A stretch of DNA of 64,000 nt from assembly GCA_963788185.1 (NCBI GenBank), contig CAWBGE010000010.1:124001-188000 (forward strand). Reading direction: 5' to 3'. A program made the position numbers and the translations under genes. The stretch is from CAIWHR01 sp963788185. GTDB lineage: Bacteria; Pseudomonadota; Gammaproteobacteria; Burkholderiales; Casimicrobiaceae. Below, piece after piece: positions 43,698 to 52,674 of this stretch. The notes beneath the pieces were generated by a model. It did no database searches and was not told the origin of the DNA. It saw only the letters and a list, made by a program, of their open reading frames with translations. Each line of letters starts with the position of its first letter. Position 1 is the stretch's first letter.

Positions 43698-44021
43698 ATG
43701 ACCTACGTCGTGACCGAAACCTGCATTCGCTGCAAGTACACCGATTGCGTCGATGTCTGCCCTGTGGACTGCTTTCGCGAGGGGCCGAACTTCCTCGTGA
43801 TCGATCCCGACGAGTGCATCGATTGCACGCTTTGCGTTGCCGAATGCCCCGTCGAGGCCATCTTTGCCGAGGACGACGTGCCCGCCGACCAGCAGCAGTT
43901 CACGGCGCTGAACGCGAAGCTGTCCAAGGTCTGGAAGCCGATCATCGAGCGCAAGCCCGCACCTCCCGACGCCGACCAATGGCGGGTCGTCAAGGACAAG
44001 CTTCAATATCTGGAAGACTGA
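43698..44021 (+). CDS. fdxA: Seven-iron ferredoxin FdxA
   Basis: A 107-residue ferredoxin with one [3Fe-4S] and one [4Fe-4S] cluster. The N-terminal motif is TCIRCKYTDCVDVCPVDCF and the second is CIDCTLCVAECPVEAIF, followed by the C-terminal helix AKLSKVWKPIIERK typical of this family. It is a soluble electron carrier; partners are unknown. An extended -10 (TGGTAAAAT, 43661-43669) lies about 30 bases upstream. Confidence 0.95.
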   Translation: MTYVVTETCIRCKYTDCVDVCPVDCFREGPNFLVIDPDECIDCTLCVAECPVEAIFAEDDVPADQQQFTALNAKLSKVWKPIIERKPAPPDADQWRVVKDKLQYLED

Positions 44022-44056
44022 CGCCCGGTCCGTTCTCCGGACAACGCGACTGACAA

Positions 44057-44085
44057 TTGACCGCGGGGGCGCCTGCCCCTAGAAT
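44057..44085 (+). promoter_or_regulatory. Sigma70-like promoter of the cytochrome c pair
   Basis: TTGACC (44057-44062) and TAGAAT (44080-44085) match the consensus at 5/6 each with an optimal 17-base spacer. The transcript would begin about 75 bases before the first cytochrome gene. This is one of the best promoter matches in the window. Confidence 0.65.
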
Positions 44086-44166
44086 CGCGAAGTTTTTCGC
44101 GCGCCAGTGCCCGTCCCGGGCGGCGGCGGTTCGCCGTCATCCGTTTTCCCTTGCTCGAGAGCATCC

Positions 44167-44520
44167 ATGTACAAGTCCGTTCTTGCCGCGCCGGTATTGG
44201 CTGTTTCGCTGCTGCTGGTCGCGCCGTCGGCACAGGCGCAGGCTGTCGCCGGCGATCCTGCCAAGGGGCGCGAGAAAATCCAGATGTGCCAGGGCTGTCA
44301 TGGCATCGAGGGATGGCGCACGGCGTTCCCCGAGGTGTACAAGGTGCCGCGGCTTGCGGGGCAACACGAGGCTTATCTCGTCAGGTCGCTGCAGGCGTAC
44401 AAGAACGGCGAACGCAGCCATCCGTCGATGAAGGCGATCGCCGCCACCCTTTCGGATCAGGACATGGCCGACCTGGCGGCGTATTACGCCCGGCCGGCGC
44501 AGAAGACGGCGGGGAAATGA
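44167..44520 (+). CDS. Periplasmic class I cytochrome c
   Basis: A 117-residue c-type cytochrome. A signal peptide (MYKSVLAAPVLAVSLLLVAPSAQA, cut after AQA) precedes one haem site MCQGCHG and a distal Met near MKAIAATLSDQDMADLAAYYA, the cytochrome c553/c4-like pattern. It carries electrons in the periplasm; its oxidase or reductase is not in view. Its stop overlaps the next cytochrome gene by ATGA. Confidence 0.92.
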   Translation: MYKSVLAAPVLAVSLLLVAPSAQAQAVAGDPAKGREKIQMCQGCHGIEGWRTAFPEVYKVPRLAGQHEAYLVRSLQAYKNGERSHPSMKAIAATLSDQDMADLAAYYARPAQKTAGK

Positions 44521-44843
44521 CGATGAAACTGTTGATCCTCGCGGTCTGCGCTGCAGTGATCGCGCCCGTCGCTCACGCCGCCGATCCCGCCGCGGGCGCC
44601 GCGAAAGCCAGGGAGGTGTGCATCGCCTGCCATGGCGCGGACGGCAACAGCGCCTCGCCGGACTTTCCCAAGCTCGCCGGCCAGCATCGCGACTATCTTG
44701 AGAAATCACTGCGCGACTACAAGTCCGGCGCCCGGAAGAACGCCATCATGGCGGGAATCGCGGCGGCGCTGACCCGGCAGGATATCGAGAATCTCGCCGC
44801 GCACTACAACACGCAACCGGCGGTGCTTGCCACGCGCTACTGA
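44517..44843 (+). CDS. Periplasmic class I cytochrome c, second of pair
   Basis: A 108-residue c-type cytochrome with a signal peptide ending AHA. Its haem site is CIACHGADGNS and the distal Met lies in NAIMAGIAAALTRQDIENLAAHY. It is homologous to the gene before it and coupled to it by an ATGA overlap, so the pair looks like a tandem duplication, or a split version of the di-haem cytochrome c4. An ATG at 44523 is an alternative start. Confidence 0.92.
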   Translation: MTMKLLILAVCAAVIAPVAHAADPAAGAAKAREVCIACHGADGNSASPDFPKLAGQHRDYLEKSLRDYKSGARKNAIMAGIAAALTRQDIENLAAHYNTQPAVLATRY

Positions 44844-44938
44844 GTGACCGGCGCCGGCAGCGGTCGGCAAACCCGTCGTTTGCCGGGCCGGCGCGAGCAG
44901 GCGAGGTGCATTGCCGCCTCTTGGCGTGCACGTTGCGT

Positions 44939-45571
44939 TCAGGCGGTCTTCTCGCGAAACTCGCACAGATCACGGATGCAACAGTCGCCGCATCGGGGCT
45001 TGCGCGCGACGCAGGTGTAGCGGCCGTGCAGAATCAGCCAGTGGTGCGCGTGCTGCCGGAACTCTTCCGGCACGAATTTCATCAGCTGCCGTTCCACCGC
45101 CTCCGGATCGTTGCCGGGGGCAAGCCCCGTCCGGTTGGAGACGCGAAACACGTGCGTGTCGACGGCGATCGTCGGCTTTCCGAAGGCGACATTGAGTACG
45201 ACATTGGCGGTCTTGCGCCCTACGCCGGGAAGCTTTTCCAGTGCTTCCCGCTCGGACGGAACTGCGCCGCCGTGGTCACGCAGCAGCAATCCGGAGAGCG
45301 CGACGACATTCTTCGCCTTGTTGCGAAAGAGTCCGATCGCCTGCAGGTAGGGGATCAGCCCATCGACGCCCAACGCGACCAGGGCGGCTGGCGTGTTGGC
45401 GACCGGAAACAGCCGGGCGGTTGCCATGTTCACGCTGCGGTCGGTGGCTTGCGCGGACAACACGACGGCGACCAGCAACTCGAACGGCGTCGCGTAAGCG
45501 AGTTCGGAACGCGGATGGGGGTCGCGCGCGCGCAGGCGCTCGAAGATCTGACGTCGCTTGGCTGCGTTCAT
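44939..45571 (-). CDS. nth: Endonuclease III
   Basis: A 210-residue DNA glycosylase/AP lyase that excises oxidised pyrimidines. The helix-hairpin-helix LPGVGRKTANVVLNVAFG includes the catalytic Lys (GRKTA), and Asp is in VDTHVFRVSNR. The C-terminal cluster motif C-x6-C-x2-C-x5-C is present (CVARKPRCGDCCIRDLC). The start MNAAKRRQIFERL matches homologues. It follows rsxB by 52 bases, the conserved rsxB-nth order. Confidence 0.97.
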   Translation of the reverse strand: MNAAKRRQIFERLRARDPHPRSELAYATPFELLVAVVLSAQATDRSVNMATARLFPVANTPAALVALGVDGLIPYLQAIGLFRNKAKNVVALSGLLLRDHGGAVPSEREALEKLPGVGRKTANVVLNVAFGKPTIAVDTHVFRVSNRTGLAPGNDPEAVERQLMKFVPEEFRQHAHHWLILHGRYTCVARKPRCGDCCIRDLCEFREKTA

Positions 45572-45623
45572 GGGAGCGCAACCGCGAGCGCCCGCAACGC
45601 GTGGAAGCGGGTGTGGTGGCGGT

Positions 45624-46274
45624 TCATGAGTCTGCGGGCACGGGAGGCCGTGCGCCGCGACGTGCCCGGGCACGGGCGAGCGCTGCAGCGGCCGCAGCCT
45701 GCCGCGCCTCGCGCGCGCTCGTGCCCGCCGCGGCGCGAGGAACACCGGCCTTGCCGGTGCGCGCATCCCGGCGCGAGCCCGCAGCCTGATGCGATCGGTG
45801 CCGATCGCGGGCGGCACGCGCATCCTCGGGGCTCCACTCGCGGCCGCCAGCGACAAGTGCAATGCAATCGGCGGGGCAGGGCGGGATGCAGAGGGCGCAG
45901 CCCGTGCACCAGGCATGGATGACTGCATGCGCGCGCTTGGGTCCGCCGGCGATGGCGTCGACGGGGCAGGCATCGATGCAGAGCACACAGCCGATGCATC
46001 GCGCCTCGTCGATCCGCGCCACCGCCAGCGGCCCGTGGGTGCCGTAGGTGCTGTCCAGCGGTAACGGCAACCGCCCCGTGATCGCCGCCAGCGCATCGAT
46101 GAGTGCGGGGCCTCCGGGGGGGCAACGATTGATCGGCTCGCCCTCGGCGACAGCCGCAGCGTAAGGAAGGCAGCCCGCGTGACCGCAACGCGCGCACTGC
46201 GTCTGTGGCAGTGCGGCGTCGATGCGGTCGACGAGGTCGCTGTCCTTGTGCCGGTCGCCTGCGATGGTGTTCAC
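45624..46274 (-). CDS. rsxB: RsxB/RnfB-type ferredoxin without membrane anchor
   Basis: A 216-residue Fe-S protein. It has the Fe-S domain QCARCGHAGCLPYAAAVAEGE with NRCPPGG, then two [4Fe-4S] motifs, RCIGCVLCIDACPVDAI and WCTGCALCIPPCPADCI. A Lys/Arg/Ala-rich tail of about 50 residues follows. Start is the GTG at 46274. Unlike RnfB it lacks the N-terminal membrane helix, and no other rnf/rsx genes are in view. The neighbour nth is a Fe-S enzyme. It may deliver electrons in the cytosol; the function is inferred. Confidence 0.85.
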   Translation of the reverse strand: MNTIAGDRHKDSDLVDRIDAALPQTQCARCGHAGCLPYAAAVAEGEPINRCPPGGPALIDALAAITGRLPLPLDSTYGTHGPLAVARIDEARCIGCVLCIDACPVDAIAGGPKRAHAVIHAWCTGCALCIPPCPADCIALVAGGREWSPEDARAARDRHRSHQAAGSRRDARTGKAGVPRAAAGTSAREARQAAAAAALARARARRGARPPVPADS

Positions 46275-46341
46275 GCCGGCAATTGTATCTTCCGCGGACC
46301 GGAATCCAGCCTGATAGACTCTTCCGGCGAAAGCCGCCAAC

Positions 46342-47028
46342 GTGACGTCCCTCCATTACCGCCCCTCTCGCGATGCCGGACTGCCGGCACGCGTTTCATG
46401 GCGGTTGCTGCGATTGCTGGGCTGGCAAGTCGTGCTGCCGCAACCGGTGCCGGCCCGGTGTGTCGTGGCAATCTATCCCCACACGTCGAACTGGGACTTC
46501 GCGATCGGTTTGCTGACCAAGTGGGCCCTCCACATCCGGTTCCGCTGGGTGGCGAAGGACACGCTGTTCAGGGGATTCCTGAGACCGCTGCTGCTGCACT
46601 GGGGCGGGATTCCGGTCAACCGGCGCGAGCGCACCGGGTTCGCCGATGCGATGCGGGCCGCGTTCGCGTGCGGCGACGACCTGCGGCTGGTCATCGCGCC
46701 GGAAGCAACACGCAGCTACGTCGATCACTGGAAGTCGGGCTTCTACCACATCGCGCTCGCTGCCGGGGTGCCCGTCGCGCTTGCGTTCATCGACTGGTCC
46801 CGGCGCGAAATAGGCTTTCTCGGTCACCTCGAATTGACCGGCGATTCCACGGTCGACATGGCGAGGATCGCGCGGTGCTACGACGGCAAGGTCGGCAGAA
46901 ACCCGGAGCTCCAGGGACGGATCCGGTTGCGCGAATCCTCCCATGGTGTCAACGGGGACGAATCCGCTGTCAGACCCATCCCGCGCGCCGGAAGCGCGAG
47001 TAGAGGAAGCCGTCAACGCCAACCATGA
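46342..47028 (+). CDS. PlsC-like 1-acyl-glycerophosphate acyltransferase family protein
   Basis: A 228-residue probable acyltransferase. The catalytic-type motif is YPHTSNWDF (His-x4-Asp) and the substrate motif is IAPEATRS in place of the usual FPEGTRS. A hydrophobic segment near residue 20-45 suggests membrane association. Start is GTG at 46342, 67 bases from divergent rsxB. Its last 59 bases overlap the 3' end of corA on the other strand, so the basic tail (RAGSASRGSRQRQP) may be a recent extension. Confidence 0.8.
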   Translation: MTSLHYRPSRDAGLPARVSWRLLRLLGWQVVLPQPVPARCVVAIYPHTSNWDFAIGLLTKWALHIRFRWVAKDTLFRGFLRPLLLHWGGIPVNRRERTGFADAMRAAFACGDDLRLVIAPEATRSYVDHWKSGFYHIALAAGVPVALAFIDWSRREIGFLGHLELTGDSTVDMARIARCYDGKVGRNPELQGRIRLRESSHGVNGDESAVRPIPRAGSASRGSRQRQP

Positions 47029-47944
47029 CGGCCAGGGTGAGCGGATAGCCCAGGCTCCATTTCAGCTCCGGCATCTGTTCGAAGTTCATCCCGTAGATGC
47101 CCGCGATCAGCGTCGGCACGGTGATGAGCGCACCCCAGGCGGCGAGCCGCTTCGTTATCTCGGCGTCACCGATGCCGATCATGGCGATGTTTACCGATAT
47201 CGCCGTGGCCAGCATTTCGCGGATGTTCTCGATCGCGGCATTGATCCGCATCAGGTGATCGTAGACGTCGCGGAAGTATTCCTGCGTGCCGCTGCAGACT
47301 GGCGGCACGCGCCCGCCCTGCAGTTTGCCCACGTCGTCCATCAGCGGCATCACGGCGTGCTTCAGTGTCATCAACCGGCGCTTGAGGGCGTAGAGATCCT
47401 GAATCTTGCCGCGCGAGGTCGTGCGGGTGAATAGCTGCTCCTCGGCGGCCTCGAGCGCAGACTCGAAGGTCTCCAGGACGGGGAAATACCGATCGACGGT
47501 GGCGTCCATCAGCGCATACAGCACGAAGCCCGCACCGTGGCGCAGGAGTTCGGGCTCGCGCTCGCAGCGCTGCCGCACTTCGGCGAACCCCTGGTGCGTG
47601 CGATGCCGGACCGACAGCACGTAATTCGGACCGACGAAGATGTCGACCTCGCCGACGTCGAGCTCGCCATCGCCGTCGGCGCTCTCCTCGACGGTGTGCA
47701 GGACGACGAACAGCGAGTCGTCGTATTCCTCGATCTTCGGGCGCTGGTGCCCCTTCCGCGCGTCCTCGATGGCCAGCGGATGCAGCCCGAATTCCTCCGC
47801 CATCTCGTCGAGTTCGTCGGTGGAGGGGTTGAACAGCGCGACCCAGACGAAGCATTCCGGCTGTCCCACGTACTCGCTGATGTCCTCTTTGGGAATATCG
47901 GCGAACCGATGGCCGTTCTTGTAGACGACGCAATTGATCAGCAT
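46970..47944 (-). CDS. corA: Magnesium/cobalt channel CorA
   Basis: A 324-residue pentameric divalent cation channel. A large cytosolic domain (about residues 1-260) carries HPLAIEDARKGHQRPKIEEYDD. Two C-terminal helices follow, the first ending in the signature YGMNFEQMPEL. The start at 47944 gives the usual beginning MLINCVVYKNG. Convergent overlap with the acyltransferase gene is 59 bases. Selectivity between Mg2+ and Zn2+/Co2+ cannot be told from sequence. Confidence 0.95.
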   Translation of the reverse strand: MLINCVVYKNGHRFADIPKEDISEYVGQPECFVWVALFNPSTDELDEMAEEFGLHPLAIEDARKGHQRPKIEEYDDSLFVVLHTVEESADGDGELDVGEVDIFVGPNYVLSVRHRTHQGFAEVRQRCEREPELLRHGAGFVLYALMDATVDRYFPVLETFESALEAAEEQLFTRTTSRGKIQDLYALKRRLMTLKHAVMPLMDDVGKLQGGRVPPVCSGTQEYFRDVYDHLMRINAAIENIREMLATAISVNIAMIGIGDAEITKRLAAWGALITVPTLIAGIYGMNFEQMPELKWSLGYPLTLAVMVGVDGFLYSRFRRAGWV

Positions 47945-48115
47945 GGGATGTCCGGTTCCTTGGAACACCGATTCGTACTTGCGAATCGGTGTACTCAGCG
48001 CCGGATGATAGCCGCAGCGGGCGTGACGCGCCACGCCTGCGGAGCGGGGACGATGCCGTATCCTGCAGGCGGCGCGCGGCGCTGGCCCGCCCTGAGGCGC
48101 GGCTAGGCCGATGCT

Positions 48116-49420
48116 ATGATCGGTCGCCGCGGAGGGAGGTCAGGCCGCGTCCTGTTCTTTGATCCAGTGCCCCAGCCCGTCATCACCGAAGCATCCGGGA
48201 CGCCGGCCACCGACCGCCGGCCTTCAGCACGCGAAACCGCGCTGCTGCTGACGCTTGCCGCGATCCAGTTCACGCACGCCGTGGATTTCATGTTGATGAT
48301 GCCGCTGGGGCCGCAGTTCATGCGCCTGTTCGGCATCGGGCCGCAGGCCTTTGGTCTCCTGGTCTCGATCTACACGCTGTCTGCCGCGGCGAGCGGGTTC
48401 ATGGCTGCGTTCTGGGTGGACCGCATGGATCGCAAGCGCGCGTTGCTGGGCCTCTATGCGGGCTTCGCCGTCGCCACCGCGTTGTGCGCGTTCGCGCCCG
48501 ATTACCCGCGCCTGCTCGCAGCACGCTTCGTCGCAGGCGCTTTCGGAGGCGTGATCGGAGGACTCGTCTTCGCGGCGGTGGCCGACCTCGTGCCCTGGGC
48601 ACGTCGCGCCAAGGCGATGGCGGTGGTCTCCGCAGCCTTTTCCCTTGCCGCGGTCGCCGGGATTCCGTTGTCGCTGTGGCTGGCTGCGCGCCTTTCGTGG
48701 CGCGCGCCGTTCGTGGGGCTCGCGCTGACAAGCGTCGTGATCGGGCTCGTAGCCTTGCGGATCCTGCCGCCGATGCGCGCGCACATCGCGACCGGCGGCG
48801 CGCGCCGTCCGTGGCGCCAGTTCCGCGCGATCTTCGGCGAGCGCAATCACCTGCGCGCGTTCGCCATGATGATCGCGCTGACGTTCGCCGGTTTCAGCGT
48901 GATCCCGTTTGTCGCCGCCTACAATGTTGCCAATGTCGGCGTCGCCGAGCAGGACCTCGCCCTCATCTATTTCGCCGGCGGGCTGGCCACGCTGGTGTCG
49001 TCGCAGGCAATCGGCGGGCTCGCCGATCGCCATGGCAAGCGGCGCATCTTCTCGCTCGTCGCGCTGCTGTCCATCGGCCCGATCCTGCTGACCACGCACC
49101 TGCCGCCGTTGCCGCTGCCGGCGGTCGTGGCGGCGGCGGTGCTGTTCTTCGTGTTCGTGACAGGAAGGTTCGGGCCGGCGATGGCGCTTGTCACGGGCAG
49201 CGTCTCGCCGGACCTGCGCGGCAGCTTCATGAGTTTCAATGCGTCGGTTCAGCAGCTGGGCGCCGGCATCGCGTCGCTCGTCGCGGGGTGGATCATCGGT
49301 CGTGCGAGCGACGGCGCGCTCACCCACTATGGCGCCGTGGGCTGGATCGCAGTCGCGGCGACGTTGCTCGCGATCGCGCTGGCGCGGCGGATTCGCATCG
49401 TCGATCCCGATGACGCGTGA
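48116..49420 (+). CDS. Major facilitator superfamily transporter
   Basis: A 434-residue inner-membrane carrier with 12 predicted helices after a polar N-terminus of about 40 residues. The MFS motif between helices 2 and 3 is present (GFMAAFWVDRMDRKRAL), and again near the middle (GGLADRHGKRRIFSL). It resembles AraJ/YdhP-type efflux carriers, and the substrate is unknown. The true start may be a GTG at 48167 because the first 17 residues look non-conserved. It ends 59 bases before pncB. Confidence 0.85.
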   Translation: MIGRRGGRSGRVLFFDPVPQPVITEASGTPATDRRPSARETALLLTLAAIQFTHAVDFMLMMPLGPQFMRLFGIGPQAFGLLVSIYTLSAAASGFMAAFWVDRMDRKRALLGLYAGFAVATALCAFAPDYPRLLAARFVAGAFGGVIGGLVFAAVADLVPWARRAKAMAVVSAAFSLAAVAGIPLSLWLAARLSWRAPFVGLALTSVVIGLVALRILPPMRAHIATGGARRPWRQFRAIFGERNHLRAFAMMIALTFAGFSVIPFVAAYNVANVGVAEQDLALIYFAGGLATLVSSQAIGGLADRHGKRRIFSLVALLSIGPILLTTHLPPLPLPAVVAAAVLFFVFVTGRFGPAMALVTGSVSPDLRGSFMSFNASVQQLGAGIASLVAGWIIGRASDGALTHYGAVGWIAVAATLLAIALARRIRIVDPDDA

Positions 49421-49479
49421 CGCCGCCCCCCTACTCGGCGCCCCCTCGAGCGGGTAACATTCCCGGCTTCCCGCCTTCG

Positions 49480-50691
49480 ATGGCAGCACCAGCGAACGAC
49501 CCGCGCATGATCATCTCGTCCCTGCTCGACACCGATCTCTACAAGTTCACGATGATGCAGGTCGTGTTGCATCACTTCCCGGGCGCGCAGGTCGAGTACC
49601 GTTTCAAGTGCCGCAATTCCGGCGTCGATCTCACGCCGTACATCGCGGAGATCGAGGACGAGATCCGCGACCTCTGTCGATTGCGCTTCGCCCCCGCCGA
49701 ACTGGACTACCTGCGCAGCTGGCGGTTTTTCAAGAGCGATTTCGTCGATTTGCTCGGGCTCTTCCAGCTCGACGAGCGCTTTGTCCAGGTGTCGCGGCGC
49801 GAGGATTCGGACAACGAGATCGACATCCGGATCAAGGGGCCGTGGCTGCACACCATCCTGTTCGAAGTGCCCCTCCTGGCCATCGTCAGCGAGGTGCATT
49901 ACCGGCACACGCGGCCGGATCCCGACTATGCCGAGGGGCGTCGCCGGCTGGCCGAGAAGATCGAGCAGATCAACGGAGTTTCCGATCCCGAGTTCCGCAT
50001 CGCCGACTACGGGACGCGGCGGCGCTTCAGCGGTGCCTGGCAGGCGGAGATCGTGCGCTCGCTGCACGACGGCATCGGGGAAAAGTTCGTCGGAACGAGC
50101 AACGTCCGGCTGGCGCAGGCGCTGGGTCTCACGCCGCTGGGCACGATGGCGCACGAGTACCTGCAGGCCTGCCAGGCCGTCGGACCGCGACTTCGGGATT
50201 CGCAGGTGTTCGCGTTCAACACCTGGGCGCGCGAGTATCGCGGCGACCTTGGAATCGCGCTCTCCGACGTGTGCGGGATGGACGCCTTCCTGCGCGACTT
50301 CGACCTCTTCTTCTGCAAGCTGTTCGACGGGGTCCGCCATGACTCGGGTGATCCCTTTGTCTGGGGTGAAAAGCTGATCGCCCACTACCAGAAGATGCGC
50401 ATCGATCCGCGGACCAAGACGATGGTGTTCTCCGACAGCCTCGACGTGCCGCTTGCCATCCGCCTGTTCGAGCACTTCCGCGGCCGCATGCACACGGCAT
50501 TCGGCATCGGCACCAATCTCACCAACGATCTCGGCTACGAGCGCCTGCAGATCGTCGTGAAGATGACCCGCTGCAACGGCCAGCCGGTGGCCAAGATCAG
50601 CGACGAGCCGTCGAAGTCGATGGACTACGACCCCAGCTACATCGCGTATCTGCGCGAGGTTTTCCAGGTCCCGCTGGTGCCGGCAGCGTAA
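49480..50691 (+). CDS. pncB: Nicotinate phosphoribosyltransferase
   Basis: A 403-residue NAD-salvage enzyme making nicotinate mononucleotide from nicotinate and PRPP. Family markers are SLLDTDLYKFTMMQ at the N-terminus, the phospho-acceptor His region FVGTSNVRLAQALGLTPLGTMAHEY, RHDSGDPFVWGEK and GIGTNLTNDLGY. Start at 49480 gives a length close to E. coli PncB (400); an ATG at 49507 (MIISSLLDTD) is equally possible. Confidence 0.95.
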   Translation: MAAPANDPRMIISSLLDTDLYKFTMMQVVLHHFPGAQVEYRFKCRNSGVDLTPYIAEIEDEIRDLCRLRFAPAELDYLRSWRFFKSDFVDLLGLFQLDERFVQVSRREDSDNEIDIRIKGPWLHTILFEVPLLAIVSEVHYRHTRPDPDYAEGRRRLAEKIEQINGVSDPEFRIADYGTRRRFSGAWQAEIVRSLHDGIGEKFVGTSNVRLAQALGLTPLGTMAHEYLQACQAVGPRLRDSQVFAFNTWAREYRGDLGIALSDVCGMDAFLRDFDLFFCKLFDGVRHDSGDPFVWGEKLIAHYQKMRIDPRTKTMVFSDSLDVPLAIRLFEHFRGRMHTAFGIGTNLTNDLGYERLQIVVKMTRCNGQPVAKISDEPSKSMDYDPSYIAYLREVFQVPLVPAA

Positions 50692-50790
50692 CGGCCGATT
50701 CCGGGCGCCCGGCTTGCCGTCCGGCATCCAAGTGTCGTCGAACAGCCGCCGCCGCGCCGTGCGAGCAGGGCTTCGGTGTAGAGTGAGCGA

Positions 50791-52599
50791 ATGGAGAAAC
50801 CCGCTGCCATGCCCTCGATACCGGCGCCCGTGAAACCGGCCGGCCAAGGCGACAAGGACAAGCGCCTGCGCCTCGACGACATCCTGAAGCTCATGGTGTC
50901 CGACGCGCTGGTGAGCGCCGCCGACGCGGACAAGCTCGCGCGCGCGCCCAACAGGCGTGTCGCCCATCCGCTGGAGTTGATCGCCGAGCAGAAGTGGCAG
51001 TCGCTCGCGCCGCCGTCCCGGGTGCTGACGCTGGAGTTCCTGGTCGAGTGGCTGGCGGGCAAGCTCGGCGTGCCCTACCTGCACATCGATCCGCTGAAGA
51101 TCGACCTTGTCGCGGTGACGCAGACGATGTCGAACGCCTACGCCGAGCGCTACCGCATCCTGCCGGTCGAAGTGACCCGCGACGCGCTGCGCGTGGCGAC
51201 CGGCGAGCCGTTCATCCGCGCCTGGGCCAACGAGCTGGAGACGATCCTGCGGCAGAAGGTCGAGCTGGTCTTCGCCAACCCGGCCGACATCCGCCGCTAC
51301 ATGGGCGAGTTCTACAACCTCGCGCGGTCGATGAAGAAGGCGCAGGAGACCTCGCACGGCGAGATCTCGCTCGCGCGCAATTTCGAGCAGCTGGTCGAGC
51401 TCGGCAAGCGCGGCAACCTCGATGCCAACGACCAGCACGTCGTGCACATCGTCGATTGGCTGTGGCAGTACGCGTTCGAGCAGCGCGCCTCCGACATCCA
51501 TGTCGAGCCGAGGCGCGATGTCGGACTGGTGCGCTTTCGCATCGACGGCGTCCTGCATCAGGTATACGCGATCCCGATCCCGGTGCTGCTGGCGGTGACA
51601 TCGCGCGTGAAGCTCCTGGCGCGGATGGAGATCGTCGAGAAACGCCGGCCGCAGGATGGCCGGATCAAGACGGTGACGCCCGAGGGTAAGGAGGTCGAGC
51701 TGCGGATATCGTCGATGCCGACGGCGTTCGGAGAGAAGATCGTCATGCGCATCTTCACGCCGGAAGTGCTGGTCCGCGACTTTTCCGAGCTCGGCTTTTC
51801 ACCCGAAGATCGGGTCCGCTGGGAAAGGATGATCGGCGAGCCCAACGGCGTCATCCTGGTCACCGGGCCCACCGGGTCGGGCAAGACGACGACGCTCTAC
51901 TCGTCGCTGAAGCAGCTCGCCACGCCCGAGGTCAACGTCTGCACGATCGAGGACCCGATCGAGATGATCGAGCCGCTGTTCAACCAGATGCAGGTACAGC
52001 CAGGGATCGGCGTCGATTTCGCGCACGGCGTGCGAACGCTGATGCGGCAGGATCCCGACATCATCATGGTGGGCGAGATCCGCGACCGCGATACCGCCGA
52101 CATGGCGGTGCAGGCGGCATTGACCGGGCACCTGGTGCTGTCCACGCTGCACACCAACGATGCACCGACCGCGGTCACGCGGCTCCTCGACCTGGGCGTC
52201 CCGCCGTACCTGCTGTCGTCGACACTGCTGGGCGTGATGGCCCAGCGCCTGGTGCGCACGCTGTGCCCGCACTGCAAGAAGCCGGCGCCGCCGCCGAGCG
52301 ACGAGACCTGGCGTGCGATCACTTCGCCCTGGCGGGCCGAGAAGCCGGCCGAGGTGATGGCGCCGGTGGGTTGCCTGGAGTGCCGCATGACGGGGTATTT
52401 CGGCCGCGTGGGATTGTACGAGATCATGCTGATGTCGCCGGGTGTGCGCCGGCTCATTACCCTCGACGCCGACGACAGCAAGATCCGCGAGCAGGCCTAC
52501 AAGGACGGCATGAAGCCGCTGCGGGTTTCCGGGGCGATGAAGATCGCCGCGGGAGTGACCACGGCCGACGAGGTCGTCAAGGCCGCGCCGCTCGCGTAA
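50791..52599 (+). CDS. GspE/PilB-type assembly ATPase (orphan)
   Basis: A 602-residue secretion/pilus ATPase. An N-terminal MshEN-like region (about residues 75-190) precedes the motor domain. The motor has the Asp box IVEKRRPQDGRI, Walker A GPTGSGKTTTLY, the Walker B region DPDIIMVGEIRD and the His box TGHLVLSTLHTNDAP. A tetra-Cys zinc motif follows (CPHCKK then CLECRMTGYFGR). No pilin, platform or secretin gene is adjacent, so it is an orphan next to pncB and guaC. PilB-like type IV pilus and type II secretion ATPases are both possible. Confidence 0.9.
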   Translation: MEKPAAMPSIPAPVKPAGQGDKDKRLRLDDILKLMVSDALVSAADADKLARAPNRRVAHPLELIAEQKWQSLAPPSRVLTLEFLVEWLAGKLGVPYLHIDPLKIDLVAVTQTMSNAYAERYRILPVEVTRDALRVATGEPFIRAWANELETILRQKVELVFANPADIRRYMGEFYNLARSMKKAQETSHGEISLARNFEQLVELGKRGNLDANDQHVVHIVDWLWQYAFEQRASDIHVEPRRDVGLVRFRIDGVLHQVYAIPIPVLLAVTSRVKLLARMEIVEKRRPQDGRIKTVTPEGKEVELRISSMPTAFGEKIVMRIFTPEVLVRDFSELGFSPEDRVRWERMIGEPNGVILVTGPTGSGKTTTLYSSLKQLATPEVNVCTIEDPIEMIEPLFNQMQVQPGIGVDFAHGVRTLMRQDPDIIMVGEIRDRDTADMAVQAALTGHLVLSTLHTNDAPTAVTRLLDLGVPPYLLSSTLLGVMAQRLVRTLCPHCKKPAPPPSDETWRAITSPWRAEKPAEVMAPVGCLECRMTGYFGRVGLYEIMLMSPGVRRLITLDADDSKIREQAYKDGMKPLRVSGAMKIAAGVTTADEVVKAAPLA

Positions 52600-52674
52600 T
52601 CCGGGCGCGCACCGCGGAAGCCCTCCGGCACCCACATCATCCACGGCGCGCTGCGCCTTGATCGAGTCCCCGCC

